Of a DNA stretch of 64,000 nt, positions 1 to 12,187 are shown piece after piece. Source of the stretch: Polytrichum commune (Eukaryota; Streptophyta; Polytrichopsida; Polytrichales; Polytrichaceae); contig OX485809.1 of the NCBI GenBank assembly GCA_950295325.1, positions 37,827,081 through 37,891,080 of the forward strand. Reading direction: 5' to 3'. Positions within the stretch are counted from its first letter, which is position 1, and every line of letters starts with the position of its first letter. Both the position numbers and the translations under genes were made by a program. Below the pieces are notes generated by a model that searched no databases, was not told where the DNA came from, and saw nothing but the letters and a program-made list of their open reading frames with translations.

Positions 1-209
1 AGGTTAGGTATTTAATGGCATTACGGTGTAGGTTTTTCATGAGGGTTTTGATGTTGGTTTGAGGGATTTTTAGTTTGGTTAGTTTTTCGATAGAGTGTTC
101 GTGTATTGCTCCTCTTACACCTGTTGTGATGGTTATAAGGGGGTTGATTTTCCACCCATTCTTTTGTATGGTGTTAATTAGTGGGTCGTATTTGGTATGT
201 TTTTGTGTG
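1..209 (-). pseudogene. Tail of a retrotransposon-like ORF, cut by window edge
   Basis: The minus strand is open from a TAG near 210 to the window edge. The readable stretch of about 68 residues includes YDPLINTIQ, GWKINPLITITTGVRGAIH and a C-terminal NAIKYLT. The arrangement (a GW..PL motif, then G.RG.IH, then IP and NAIKYL) recalls the C-terminal tail of non-LTR retrotransposon reverse-transcriptase polyproteins. That is a recollection of a pattern and not a search result. The rest of the ORF would lie in the same strand on either side; upstream it is broken by the TAG. No catalytic motif is visible, so the assignment is weak. Confidence 0.3.
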
Positions 210-344
210 ATGGGCTATTTCCTCGTCTACGACGCACGCCGCCGACCTCGGCCCAACTCATAAGGGACGGGAGCTAAGCATCCAAGATGTATTGAGAGCG
301 TTCGATTTGAGGTTTGGTAGTTTTATGGCTACCGGACGGTGTCC

Positions 345-565
345 GGGCAAATTTATAGGCATAACCAGCAGTCGAGATCCGAGTGTTTCCAAGTCCCATC
401 AAGTTTCATGTTGACATCTTTCGGTTTTTGCTTTTATTGAAGTGGGGTATACTCTATAAATTCCTTAAAAATGCCCGGTAATTTTATTGAAGCCTTGACC
501 TTCAACCAGTAATTTCTTAAACTCAACCGATTCATCTGTGACTAAGGTATATAGTGCGAAAGTGG
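345..565 (+). repeat. Dispersed repeat family A, copy 1
   Basis: About 220 bp that recurs at 49990-50225 in the same orientation and at 36750-36955 and 52195-52415 in the opposite orientation. Shared landmarks are a block reading GGGGTATACTCTATAAATTC, then a GGTAATT block, then a motif like CTTCAACCAGTAATTTC and one like CTCAACCGATTCATCTG. No terminal inverted repeat or target duplication is evident, so it may be a fragment of an LTR or a SINE-like unit. The following stretch to 1343 holds no gene I can support. Confidence 0.6.
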
Positions 566-1343
566 TTTGTGATCTTAAATGGTTTCAAGCATATCAGTTC
601 ATGTTCGAGTCTCAAATGTATGTATCTGAAAGAAAAACTTTTCAAGAAAATCTATGAACATCACTTCAAGAATTCATAACATATTCATTTTCATTCCAAA
701 AATGGTAAGATTGATTCGCATGTTCCTCGTTTGAATTTGCTAATGTGTTCATGTAAGTTTTCTTAGACTGTCAAACCCGTATGTGTGTTGGAATACTTGA
801 AGTGTCCACTTTAGGCACACATGCCTTAGCAATTAGTTCTTCCATCTCATTGCTATCAAAATGATTGAGAAAACCATGAAATATTGCATTAGGTTTAGTG
901 TTTGAATTTGGCAATTAGATCACCACCAAAGAAGAAGAAAACGTTGGTTTAACATATTACTGAAAGGGTGGGGCTTCGTGAACGCTTCGAAAGGCATAGA
1001 TAAGACTTTTAATGATTTGTCTCTCTCTGTGTCGGGAGGATACACAACTCGCAATAGCTAATGTCCAATAATAGCTATTTTGGAACAAGAAATGATCATC
1101 CCAATGTGGACTGTCCCATTTCGGAGCTGCTTGAATGGGTTTGAAGAACTCTACATAGTTGAGTGGAAATCAGTTTGCATAGGGTGGGATCCACATACAT
1201 GAGTATCTTCTATTGACATACACGGCCTCTTCTATTGACACGTGGGGCATCTGGTCTACCTTGTGAAGGTGGTGCAAGGATGGATGGATATACAAAAAAT
1301 CTCACACTAAGGTGGAAAAACCAAAAATGGCGAATGACCACTA

Positions 1344-1817
1344 CACTGTTTATGGGGTTTAGTGCCACATACACTATATGTTTACAAAGGGTCAAAACTA
1401 GATGCCTAGAGATCTCAAAGTGTCACGTGCGTTGATTGTTAATATGATATTATTTGTCAACAAAAGTAACTTCTTTTTCAAGTGAAAATTTATCTAAATT
1501 ATACTATTTATCATAGCACATTAGGATACTTGAGATGATAGTTTTGCATTTTGGTATGCAAGGGGGGAAGAAAATATTCTTGAGCCAAGTGTCGTTTGTG
1601 TACACTTTAGTCAACTTATAGACCACTGAGTAACATAGGCATACACCTCATAACATTATTGAACAAACTCATGCCAAGATATTAGTAAGCCCACATGAAC
1701 TCCCTGTCATGGGGTGACACTACATGAGGAAGTTGATCATTAGTGTAACCTAGCATACACCTCAAAATAGGGTAAGCGACACTATTACGCATGTGACACT
1801 AAATATCATAAAGAGTG
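1344..1817. mobile_element. MITE, family M1 (TA-flanked)
   Basis: The left end CACTGTTTATGGGGTTTAG and the right end, whose reverse complement is CACTCTTTATGATATTTAG, form terminal inverted repeats. The element is flanked on both sides by TA (1342-1343 and 1818-1819), as expected for Tc1/mariner or Stowaway-like insertion. The interior matches the interior of the element at 17850-18975 and is non-coding. A short foldback member of the same end-family is at 4121-4337. The superfamily is inferred only from the TA duplication. Confidence 0.65.
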
Positions 1818-1819
1818 TA

Positions 1820-2448
1820 TTGGTTCACTAGACTAGGGACATAATGATGCTTGTGTGGACCCAAAATCGCTAATTGTACAAATGGTGGCCCGAAAAGGAT
1901 GCAGTGTTAACGAAATGCAGTGATTGGTTGGATAGGTGTTGTTTTACACCACTTGCAATCACTTTTGAGTGCCATTGAGTTAAACCATTTTGTGTGCATT
2001 CGTATGCAAAGTAATATATTTTGATGCTCAAATTAGGAAAGAGTATATTGTACAAGTAGGGGGTTTGACTTATTTGCTCTTTGGGAAGATGTAACTAATT
2101 ATTTAACTAACACCACTAATCTACATGGAATAAAAATTATGAAACAACTTGCATTCCTCGTCATTTCCTCTACTCCATCTCTGGAATTGTTGCACAAATT
2201 TCAAGCCCCTCTTTCTGGCCGAATCAACTTTTTTTCACCGTTTTCCGTATATCTACCTTATCTTAATATCTTGTGATAGTCATGTCCGAACGATCCAACC
2301 CAGTGACTAGTCACTCAACTTCAATATTTGTGGTTTTCTTATTCTAATTTTTTATTTTTGTACCTTGGAATGCACCCCAAGCTTCTCTTTCCCGCCAACC
2401 AAGCATCTCTTCTGCTCTTCCAAGAAAGATAGAAGAGTTTTGGGCAGG
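1820..2448. other. Intergenic, no gene seen
   Basis: AT-rich sequence between a MITE and the hAT relic. I see only short shadow frames and no repeat that I can match elsewhere in the window. Confidence 0.5.
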
Positions 2449-3940
2449 CCATAAATTTGACACCCTAGCCAAATTTCCAGGGGACACCCTGTCCCAAATT
2501 TTGGGTGTCCCAAGGACACCCTGCTCCAATTTTTGGGTGTCCTCATAAATTTCTCTTAAATTTTTTTTTTGTCAAAATAGGTACAATTTTGAAAAATATA
2601 TAATATCATTTCAAAATTTCAATTAAAAATTAAAAAAATCACTACATATCATAACTTGCAATGCAAATCAAACCTACAAGCGGTGGTCTTTCATAGCACA
2701 CCACTTTACCCATACTTGTTCAAAGTCAATGGCCTCTATGGGGATTTTTGCCATTGCAACTCTCATTTGTGCTTCCAAAGTCTCTAATACCAAACTACAC
2801 CGTAAAGTAGATTTAATATGATTTTGAGTAGAAAATCCTCTCTCACAAGAAGCTGTACTAGCAGGAATTACAAGAACAACTTGCCACGACTTTGTCATAT
2901 GAGGATATCTTCCAACATAGTCCAAATTGGAAGAATAAACCATCCAAGCTTGGTGCATTTTAAGACCACCACATGAAATATGAAGTGTATCCAAAAAACC
3001 TCGAAGCTCTGATTTTAAACCACGCTCATAAAAAAATTCCCTCCATTAGTGCAGAAGTGGTCAATGAAACTTTGAAGCCATAAACGAGCATTTCGATGAA
3101 GAAGTGTCAAGTCTGTTGAAAAACAGACAGGGCTAAATAGCTTAGCTGCATTGAAGAGCTTCAAATCAGGAAATCGTTGCTGCAATGATTCTATCACCTT
3201 AACCACATAGGCCTGTGCAATCACCTTGCACCCATGGAGGGTACCATCACCACCAAACTCAATTGCATGAGGCAATGGTGCATAATGCAATATATGTGAA
3301 TGCACCACTCCTGTAGAGTCTTGAAAATGGATCTCACCACCTCTAGAAATGTCCAAAAGTTGTGCCACAAATTTGGTATCCGCACCAAACTCCTCATATT
3401 CATACACCAGGAATTTTCTTGACAAAGACCGTGTCGTAATCTCTATGGCATCTCCAATCTCAGTTAGATCCAAATTTTCCTTTTGGAAAATCTTGTTTAA
3501 TGTATTCAACTCTCCAAGTACATCTGCAAGAAGGTGAATAAAAAACAAAACCGAATAACATCGAAACTCATGGTATAGTTCTTCACATCCACTTGGACCA
3601 CGAAAACAAGATAAAATGGCTGGCATAGTTGATGCCATCCACTCCATTACTTGGCCCATTGACAACCATCGCACATTGTGAATATGCAACATCTTCAAGC
3701 GCCCTATCTCCATGATACTTGCAAAAACAGGCAAAAACTTTGTCAAACATATATGCTGATAGGCCCTACAAGTACAGGGGACACCCTGAATTTTTTTTGG
3801 GTGTAAAAAGGACACCCTTGTAGGATTTTTGGGTGTCCTTGGGGACACCCTGTTTGAGATTTGGGTGTCCTAGGACACTCTAGGAAGCAAAATACACCCC
3901 CCAGGGTGTCAATTTTATGCCCTGGTTTTGGGTGATTGGG
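2449..3940 (-). mobile_element. hAT-type transposon relic with clustered GGACACCC/GGGTGTCC motifs
   Basis: A broken hAT transposase frame on the minus strand is bracketed by two clusters of short palindromic motifs. The left cluster (2449-2543) and right cluster (3775-3940) both carry alternating GGACACCC and GGGTGTCC in imperfect units of about 32 bp. The outermost copies are inverted to each other: 2449-2467 reads CATAAATTTGACACCCTAG, and 3902-3920 reads CCAGGGTGTCAATTTTATG. hAT elements are known to carry subterminal repeats bound by their transposase, which fits this layout. An 8-bp target duplication was not identified, so the exact ends are uncertain. Confidence 0.55.
2674..3848 (-). 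pseudogene. hAT-family transposase, frameshifted C-terminal part
   Basis: Two adjoining minus-strand frames, 3015-3848 and 2674-2994, together resemble the C-terminal half of plant and animal hAT transposase-like proteins. The upstream frame has the HNVRWLSMGQVMEWM motif typical of the region before the hAT insertion domain. The downstream frame has the hAT dimerisation-domain signature IPASTASCERGFSTQNHIK. A frameshift and stop near 2995-3014 separate them, and no N-terminal BED zinc finger is visible. The frame enters the flanking motif cluster above 3775, where the translation becomes low-complexity. It is probably inactive. A domesticated hAT-derived gene is an unlikely alternative because of the shift. 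Confidence 0.7.
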
Positions 3941-4120
3941 TGGCACCTTCAAAAAGCACACAAGAAGGTGGTAGGTTAAAACATAGCAAGGAAAGCATGG
4001 AAAACACCTCTCTTCCGTGTGGACTACTCAAAGTATTGTGAATCATCCAAAGTCTAATAGAAGGAGTTCATTTATTTGAAATGAAAAGAGCGTTAACTTT
4101 TGACACTGATGTTACCAATA

Positions 4121-4337
4121 CACCATTTATGGTATTTAATGTCACTTTCTATTTGGAATTACGCAAGGCTATAACTTCTCGCTATGGATTTCATTTGTTA
4201 CCAACAAAGGTTAAACGGGCTCTATGGACAATATACAACATAAATGACTTCCCTTGGTAAAAAGTTACATTCGCAGCAAAAAGTTATAGCCCTGCATGAC
4301 TCTGAATAGTAAGTGACACTAAATACCATAAACGGTG
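4121..4337. mobile_element. Foldback MITE, family M1
   Basis: A 217-bp near-palindrome. The left end CACCATTTATGGTATTTAATG and the reverse complement of the right end (CACCGTTTATGGTATTTAGTG) match, and the arms continue for about 60 bp with an AAGGCTATAACTT / AGGGCTATAACTT motif on both sides. These ends match those of the elements at 1344-1817 and 17850-18975. A TA precedes the left end, but no TA follows the right end. Confidence 0.6.
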
Positions 4338-4569
4338 TGGAGAGGCAGGTTGACATCACACATCACACAGGCAGGTTGACATCACACAGGCAGGTTGAGC
4401 CCACCAGTGAACAGTTAGCTTACAAATATCACAAATATCAGTTTGGTCCTCGCCAGTGCCGTTGCATGCCTCAGATAAGACTGCCACTCCGCCAGCTACT
4501 GTTCCATTGGCCTACAGAATTGTCAGCACAATGAATATCTAATAACCTAGAAAGGACATAAGGGACACA

Positions 4570-4955
4570 TCAACTCATAGTGCCCAAGTGCTTCCTGCAT
4601 TTTCACATTACATAGATTTAGCCTATTAGTTCCATCCAGGTGCATGAGGTGGAAAGCACCTATCATTGTGGGGGGACCTACATGTCTAAGGAAGGTCAAA
4701 TGAGGTTTGTGACTTTGAACATCTCTATAGAAATTAGATATTCTTCAACTCATGTCATCTTAATGTAGTTGTGCTCATAATGTAATTGGTGATCCAAATA
4801 AAATATCAGATAAATTATCTTGGTTAAGTAAAGGACCATAGTGCAAGTGATAAGCACTTTCCACCTTAGTCAAGCACCTGGATGGAACTAATATGCTATA
4901 CCTATGTAATTTGAAAATGCAGGAAGTATATGTGGCACTCTGAGTTATTCATCCT
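4570..4955. repeat. Foldback repeat 3' of nucleoside hydrolase copy 1
   Basis: The arms 4570-4670 and 4838-4955 are inverted copies. Both carry CTTCCTGCATTTTCA, a TTAGTTCCATCCAGGTGC block and a GGTGGAAAG block, in opposite orientation around a loop of about 165 bp. It lies about 600 bp beyond the stop codon of copy 1. It is probably a MITE; no target duplication was identified. Confidence 0.6.
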
Positions 4956-5556
4956 TAGAGCAATACAATCAATGTTCATGTTTGAAGTACATAGTTGCCC
5001 CACTTTGGGAGAAAAGTGGGTGTCGAAATTAGGGTCACTGATGGAATTGGGCGCTTCTAATTTTTTACACTTCCGTCATTTCTGGCACCTGCAAAACCCA
5101 AATTGTTGACAAGATGCATTCTACAAATGTGTTTTCTCTTGAACCCTAAAAACATAAACTTTGAGAGAGAAGTGAGCCCAATCTACCAGTTGCTGAATGT
5201 AAAGGGTGAAAACACCCCCATTAGGTTTTTTGAGATTTTGAGGTAACCTGTACACCCAAGATGGGACATAGACAAGGATTTATGCTAAATGAGTAACCAA
5301 ACTTCTGCCTTCCATCTGGCCTTCATTTTGCAGATGGTTTGCACACAGGCCTAACAGGTGGTGGTGTGGGCAGTCACTTTTGTACTACTGCTCAAGATCT
5401 CACATCTACGCAAGCGACATAACCGACTTGGATTAAAATGCAATTGTGGATGTGGGTACTATAATACTATGTACTGTGCAACAACTGGCAGTTGATCAAT
5501 GATCAAAGACAAAAGGACCTCGACGGTAATAGCAATCAAGGCTATGACCGAATAAC

Positions 5557-8500
5557 CTATGGTGCTGTAAGGCGTTCCTTGAGGAGTGCAGCAATGCGTC
5601 CAGCATCCACACTGACTGCTACTTTCACTGCAGGTCTATTGCACCACTCCGTCGGGTCATGCCACCTGTAAATCAACACCAATAAATTCCATCGAATTTT
5701 GTTTCAGTGTAACCATGATGGACAATCACTATGCTTCTCCAAGCATGCTAATTTCAGGCAAGAATCTATAGGAGTTTCTGTTGGACTGGGGGGGCACTTG
5801 ACATAGCCAGTATGATACAAAATGAGCATTTAGCGTACAAGATATACATATGCGATGGTAATGTTCCACCTAGTTTTGTTAAAATAAATTGGGTAATATG
5901 ACTTTTGGGGAGATAAGTGTACCCTAAGGTCTCTCACATGACCATCCTCTTGATTCACATCCACCGTTCTATAATTTCTGTTCTTCAGGTCTTGTGTCTA
6001 TATGATTCCGAACTGATTCTTCATCCCTCCATAGAAGTGTGAAGGGACTGCCCGTTATATTTCCCTACTTCAGGTTATTGAGTATGGTTCTGTACAAATA
6101 GCTCTTCAACTAAATGCAAGGCATCTAAGAATGCTTAACCACTAAACAATCTCACCGGTGCTATTTATATCACAAAACAACAATTTTGGATGATCTGTAC
6201 TCTTGAACTAAAGTGTAACACTGAAGGCTGTACTTGATAAGCACAACACAGATGTATCACAAACTTCTGTAGGCGAAATTATCAAGTAGATCCAATAAAA
6301 TGTTAATAGTATCTTAAATTCATGAGTAATGTTGTAATAATTACATGATTTCCGTATTTTCTTTTAATATGCTACTTTGAAGCAAATATTACATAAAGAT
6401 AATGCATGTATTGTAGAGAATTACATTATACACCACAAGGTCTAGTTTTAACATGATTATTATATAATACATCAGCCGTTAGAATTTTGTGATGAGAGAA
6501 GCATTGAAAAAGGTTGAAATCACATACTTTTTGCATGTGTGGTTGAGAACAGTGAGACCTTTGCAGATGCCTGTATGTTGGACCCTTACAACACCTTCTG
6601 CATATGTCAGTAGTGAAGGATCAACAGCGGCTACCATTGTTGCAGGGTCATGCAGATAAATAGCTGCAATGCATAAACACATCCTTCAGAAATTCAGTAA
6701 CAAGAATTTTTTGGGGAATTACAGCCACCACAAGGTTAGAGGAGGTCATGGTGAGCTCTGTAATGCTGTAGTTCCTATTACTCACTGAATTGACAACGTT
6801 AGAAAAGTTTGAAACAGTGAGACTCAAGGTTCGTATACACTACAAAGGTGGGTTGTGGTTTGTGGTTTGTAGTTCCAGTTAACCACAACTACAGTTTTTT
6901 TTTATTCGCACTTGTCTTGTGCAAATCCTTATGGTTGTGGTTGATGGTGGTGGTGGTCCTCTAAATCGCGCTCTACCAGTGGTTTAGGTCTTGGACTTGA
7001 GAAGAAATCGACGTAATAATTATCCTTGAATTGCGGTGTTGAAGTGGTTGCCACCTCAACTTTCTCCCTGGACCTTGGCCTTGAGGCCCTCTAGTGATGA
7101 CACATGAGCATCAAGAACAACCACCTGAGGGTGGTAAACCACAGGGAGCAATGGGATTTGCGGGTTGTTTATAGTAAGGGGTGGTCTTGGTTGTGGTTTA
7201 CTTTCTTTGGTTCTGTTTCCATGGAAAAGGCCTTTAAATGCGAAGTGCAACCACAACCACGCTCTTCCTCACCAACCCCAGTACTCCGCTTTGTTAACCA
7301 CCCTTGGGGTGGTTGTTCATGCTCATGTGGCATACTAGAGAGCTTCAAGGCCAGGGTCTGTGGAGACAGTTCAGGAGGCAACCACTTTAGCACTACAATT
7401 CAAGGCCAACAAGAGTAATAATCACTTTGAGATCTTCTCGAGTTCAAGACCTGAAACAATGGTGGATTGCAAATTAGAAGACCAACCCCACCATCTACCA
7501 CAAGGATTCGCTCAAGGCAAGTGTGAGTGACAAAACCCATAGTTGTGATTGCTTATAGTGGTTAACCACACCCACAACCACAACCACCTTTGTATTATAA
7601 ACAACCCAGAACACAAGGAGGACCTTATCATAGTCAAGTATTAAATGTAATTTACAGTATAATCTTGGTAGCATCCAGATGCCTAAAGACAATGCAATCT
7701 TACAACCTGGGTCAAGCACCTAGAAAATGTTTTCCTGCCTTGGCTTTTTTAATTCTAACGAGCTGAAAAAGGCCACCTGACCTTTATGTTGTATATACAC
7801 TTATTCAAAATCTGGTAGTTCCTCCTTTCTGACGAAATAATTCATATTCGCCTAAAGTTGTTCAATGTTTGGTTTGCAATGTACCATCAATATCATAAGC
7901 TGATTTGTGGTAGGCAGCATAGAAGTTTGATACTGCGTATAAATACTTGCCAAACTTGCTGTTTGACATTCCCAGCTCCTTTAAGTCCTCAACTGCACAA
8001 GAAAGGGGCTGTCCAATCTTTGTCAATTCTAGCAGTCCTCTTCCCTTAGAGGCTTGAAGAAATTTGCGTTGCCAAACACTCAAAACACCAGAGCATGCAA
8101 TTCCACACCACTAAATTTTTTGGGCCCGAGTTCCCAAGAAGAGAATGTCAACAAAAAACATGGACCCCTAATAAAGAATGGATGACTAAGAAGTGCAAGA
8201 AGGATTTGAATGAATTTGGATTGCAGATTTGAATGAATATGAAAAAAATTCAATGAATTGAATTTAAAGCCTGTATTCACTGCATTACCATCAATATTTA
8301 TCGTGCTTTTTAAAGAGATCTGCATCCAGACAATCATCACCTTGATAACCACAATGTGAATAGACTCTTCAATCAGACACTCCAATCACAACTTATTGCA
8401 AACTAAATCACCATGGAGGGCTCACTGTTTAGACCCAAAATAAAAATGAAAACAAAAATAAAATAAAACCTTAAGTTCAGCCACTTGTCATTCTTACATT

Positions 8501-11500
8501 GGTTAAAACCAATTGAATCTCACATGGAAACTATATTCGAACACTAGTAAAGATGAAATATAGATTCTTCTACAGTATGTGTCCCTCCAGAATTGGCCTC
8601 AATGCCTGCTTCCACCATACCATATAAAATTAACATAATCTTGTAGGCTGTTATTTGGTCAGACATTTCAAAGCTTGAACCAAGACCATGAGAACAATAA
8701 TTCAATATGAATAAGGGAGGGAATGACCTGTCCAATACACTTGATGAGTGATGTTAATGCCCACTACCAGGATATCAGCTCCACAGGTGAATACAATGTC
8801 TGCTGCTTCAGGATCCCCATATATCTATTTGCCATTACAAGAGCCCAATGTGAGTAGGGCTTGTTAACACAAAAAGCTTTGCATTAAGAGAAGGTTTGCA
8901 TTAGTTTATACTATTTGGAAATGGAAGTTCAAAGTCTGAAGTGTGAATCAAAGACTAATTCAAGAAGGGACTGCATTATCACTAACTCATCCCTTGAAGG
9001 TAGAATTTAGTCACAATTGTCACTTGGTATTAGAGAGTACTCAACATGACTTTTGGTAAGGAATTGGTTGTTTTGCTCACAATACCTTTCATGTTTCAGT
9101 AAGTTTGTGGTGCTTGTGGAGGTTTAAACAAAGAACATTCTATATTGGGTCATTGGGGGTCACACTCATTTTGGCATGCCAAGAGGTGCTCTTCATTCAA
9201 GTTCAAACACTACCTCCGAGCATGCACCACAACTGGAAAGAAATTATTGATATTGTATGCAAAACAACCAATAGAAAATAGTAGGGGACCAACTCTCGAC
9301 CAAAAACTCATCAGGTGTCTACAACTTTCCATGCCTTCAATTGAGAGACCAGTAAACCTTTGTATAAGTCCACATATACAGCACAGTGAAACCATTGGTT
9401 TCTTTCCGGAGTAAGACACACCACAAAGCCATAACCAATCTCTTGGGCACAAAAGGTATGAAAGGTTCGTGCATCTTACGTTTGCCTCAGCAGCAGGATT
9501 GACGTTGCCATTGACAGAAAAAGCACCACCTAAAATTATAATCTGGCCCACCTTCTTTGCAAAGGTTGGATCGTCTTCCACTGCCTGCATGCCCACTACT
9601 ATAATGTCATTATCTTATAATCTTCAATGGTTTCAAAATGCTTATAACTTGTCAGCCCCATTCAGCCCAGAAGGTTTCCAGATATAGTCCAATGACATGG
9701 ACCGGTTGTTCTTGGTCTTCTACAAGGGTGGAGTGATTGGCCAAAAGAGACCACTGATCAACAATGATACGTTTTTAATAGCTGAAGGTAGTTTGAAGAT
9801 TATGCAAGAGATCATAAATAGAAAACAAAACCATCCAGGAAGATGAATGTCAATGATGGTAAAAACATGTGAGCTTAACAAACAATTGTCACATTCGGAA
9901 CAAATTACACCTTTCTGAGGCTTCCATGTCCTTTAAATTTCTGATGGCTGCGAGGCCATTCTCATCGGCACACAATAATATATCATGCAAGAAAAGTGAT
10001 AAAACTCTTGATCTCGACATAAGAGAGCTGTAAGAATCAGAAATATGTACAGAAAGTGTCTAACTTCATCGGCATTTAAGAGTTTCTTAGTATTTTAGAA
10101 TGTGAGAGAAAAATCCATTACAAGCAACAAATGCTTTCCTTGTTTAAAATCTGTTTACTCCATGTGGAAGTGATGAAGATGACTGAAGAAACTACATTTC
10201 AACCAGAACTATTACTGTATAAACAATAAGACACACTTAGATGGAACAAACCACTTGAGAACTTCCTTGCATCCGCCTGTGTACTGTTCGATCAAAGAAA
10301 ATGTACTTTTGGCAGTAAAGACATGTTATTACTTTCTAAACCCGGATGCAAAACACTCAAGAACCCAAGAACAACTGCAAAACAAAACTGCACAAAGTGA
10401 ATCAGAAACTCGACATCATCTAATTGAGGATTGAGACATATGTCATTATACGAAGATGATTACCTTTGCAAGGTTGGTAAGTGGTCCCAATGCTACAATT
10501 GTTATCTCGCCTGGAAACTCATTCACTTTCTGTATAAGAAAATCAGGTCCAAATGTGTCTATGGGTTTCCTATCTGATAGAGTTGGATATGTATTCCCAA
10601 GCCCATCAGACCCATGCACAAAATCCGCCATATGGTTCTTCACAGCCCCCTGATGAGTCATCACACCCCACCAAAAATTCAGCATGTAAAAAAATTGGCT
10701 AGTGATTCAACGTGAAGAGCTACCCTGTACAAGTCACAGTGACAAATGAGTATAATGGAACCTTCCAAACTACACTTAGCATGGAAGGGTTCTTCGTATT
10801 AAAATAAAAGACCTCAAGTTCGACAAGCAACATTCAGGTGAGGTATAATTTTTACCCGGAGAGATGTCTTGAACCCTTGAGAAACGGGGATGTCTTCTCT
10901 GCCAGCAAATTCTAGCTGCCAAAACGACAATCTCACACTTGTAAAGCTCCTGTTGCTCTTGCATTCCACCCCACCACATGTATATACTCTTTCTTTCAAC
11001 TATCAGCCTTGAAAATTTAGATGTGTGCCTGCTATATTATTCCGCACTAAGGTGAAATATTTGAAACTCACAAATCTCATAATATGTCAGAGAAACCTGT
11101 ACGACATTGAAGGACAGCACCTAAACTACATAGCTTCAGAATGCCCCATGAACGAAACTGCCGATTCTCTCAGTGTCACCTTTACTCCATCCTCATCAAA
11201 AGTTTAATACCATTAGGTTTTTGCATAGCCCAAGAACAACTTCCAACCCCCCACCCCCATAAATCAAATGATTCTCAAACTAAACATTTGATTTTTCTCC
11301 AGAGATAAACCACCGGATTTCCAAGTATCCTATAGAGAGTTTTAAAGGTTCGAAAAATATGAATAAAGACAACATCAAGGGAACCATTCTTATGGGTCGT
11401 CATGACCAGGCGGAGGTTGTATGGAGCATACCAAGTGGATTGCATTCGCAGTGGCTGTGATGGTTTGCACATTCCCGTAAATTGTCGTGAGACCGATGAC

Positions 11501-12100
11501 ATCCAGCTCCGGGGAGTTCAAGGCAAAGAAAATCGCCATCGCATCATCTGCATCATCACAACATGGTTGCACATCATCATCAATGCCCGGTTTCTACCAC
11601 ATGATCACCCATCCTCGATTAAAACCAACGTAAGAAGGTGATATGTCCACCCTCCACTTCACATACATCATCACACTTGCAAATAATTTATGGACTACAC
11701 CACCACCACCAACAACAACAACAACAACATCACTTCGGCACCGTCCACACAGAAGAGTCAAACCAAATTCTGATCAAATGATCACCCATCCTCGATTACA
11801 TGTCCGCCATCCACTTGACATTCATCACCACACATGCAAATCATTTGAGGACAAACACCACAACAACAACAACAACCGGGCACCATCCGCACAGAAGAAT
11901 CAAACCCAATTTGGATCACATGATCACCCATCCTCGATTACAACCAACACATGAAGGTGATGTGCACCATCCACACGGACGACTCAAACCCAATTGTGGA
12001 GCTCGGTGGAGTGGGTTTGGGATTTGGGCCGACCAATGCCAGGGTCTGTGTCGATGATGACCTTCTTCGGAGCCACCAAGGCCTCCATCGCCACCACCAT
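5557..12100 (-). CDS. Inosine/uridine-preferring nucleoside hydrolase, copy 1
   Basis: Nine exons on the minus strand (in order 12034-12100, 11432-11547, 10856-10915, 10464-10649, 9480-9584, 8728-8824, 7885-7992, 6528-6663, 5557-5665) give 327 residues with intact phases and GT-AG borders. Family enzymes hydrolyse the N-glycosidic bond of ribonucleosides such as uridine, inosine or xanthosine, using a Ca2+ held by aspartates. The metal motif DTDPGIDDAMAI is at residues 17-28, split by intron 1. ADFVHGSDGLGNT is in exon 4, GNVNPAAEAN (Asn170, Glu176, Asn178) in exon 5, and YLHDP (His251, Asp252) in exon 8. The start at 12100 is the first ATG after an in-frame TGA. No signal peptide is visible, so the product is probably cytosolic. 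The first donor, ATTG|gtcggc, is weak. It is clearly more divergent than copies 2 and 3. Function is confident; substrate preference is not readable. Confidence 0.93.
6841..7594. mobile_element. Foldback element in intron 7 of copy 1
   Basis: The two halves are long inverted copies. The left arm (about 6841-7140) opens TACAAAGGTGGGTTGTGG, and the right arm (about 7290-7594) closes with CCACAACCACCTTTGTA. The match continues inward through a GACTTGAGAAGA / GAACTCGAGAAGA block, a TGGCCTTGA block, an ACACATGAGCAT / CACATGAGCATG block and a GGTGGTTAACCAC-like block next to a loop of about 140 bp. It lies wholly inside the intron 6664-7884. TA lies at both tips, suggesting a TA target, but a hAT-type CAAAGG end cannot be excluded. 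If transcribed with the host intron it would fold into a long hairpin. Confidence 0.7.
11601..11960. repeat. Tandem repeat in intron 1 of copy 1
   Basis: The phrase ATGATCACCCATCCTCGATTA begins units at 11601, 11778 and 11920 (spacing 177 and 142 bp). Units also share a CAC/CAA-rich stretch, ACAACAACAACAAC, and a CCACACAGAAGA-like stretch. Open frames over this segment read through the low-complexity repeat and are not genes. Confidence 0.7.
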
Positions 12101-12187
12101 CGCTGATTGCTGTGTTGTCTGAGCCCTCAATCAAGCAATCCAGCCACAACCAAAGTGCCAAAGAATCAGAAACCCAGAATAATCTCC

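Noticed and set aside
210-300. Possible ribosomal RNA fragment because of a GACGGGAGCTAAGCA-like, locally GC-rich string
   Set aside because: I could not match an ordered set of rRNA landmarks, so it is left unassigned.
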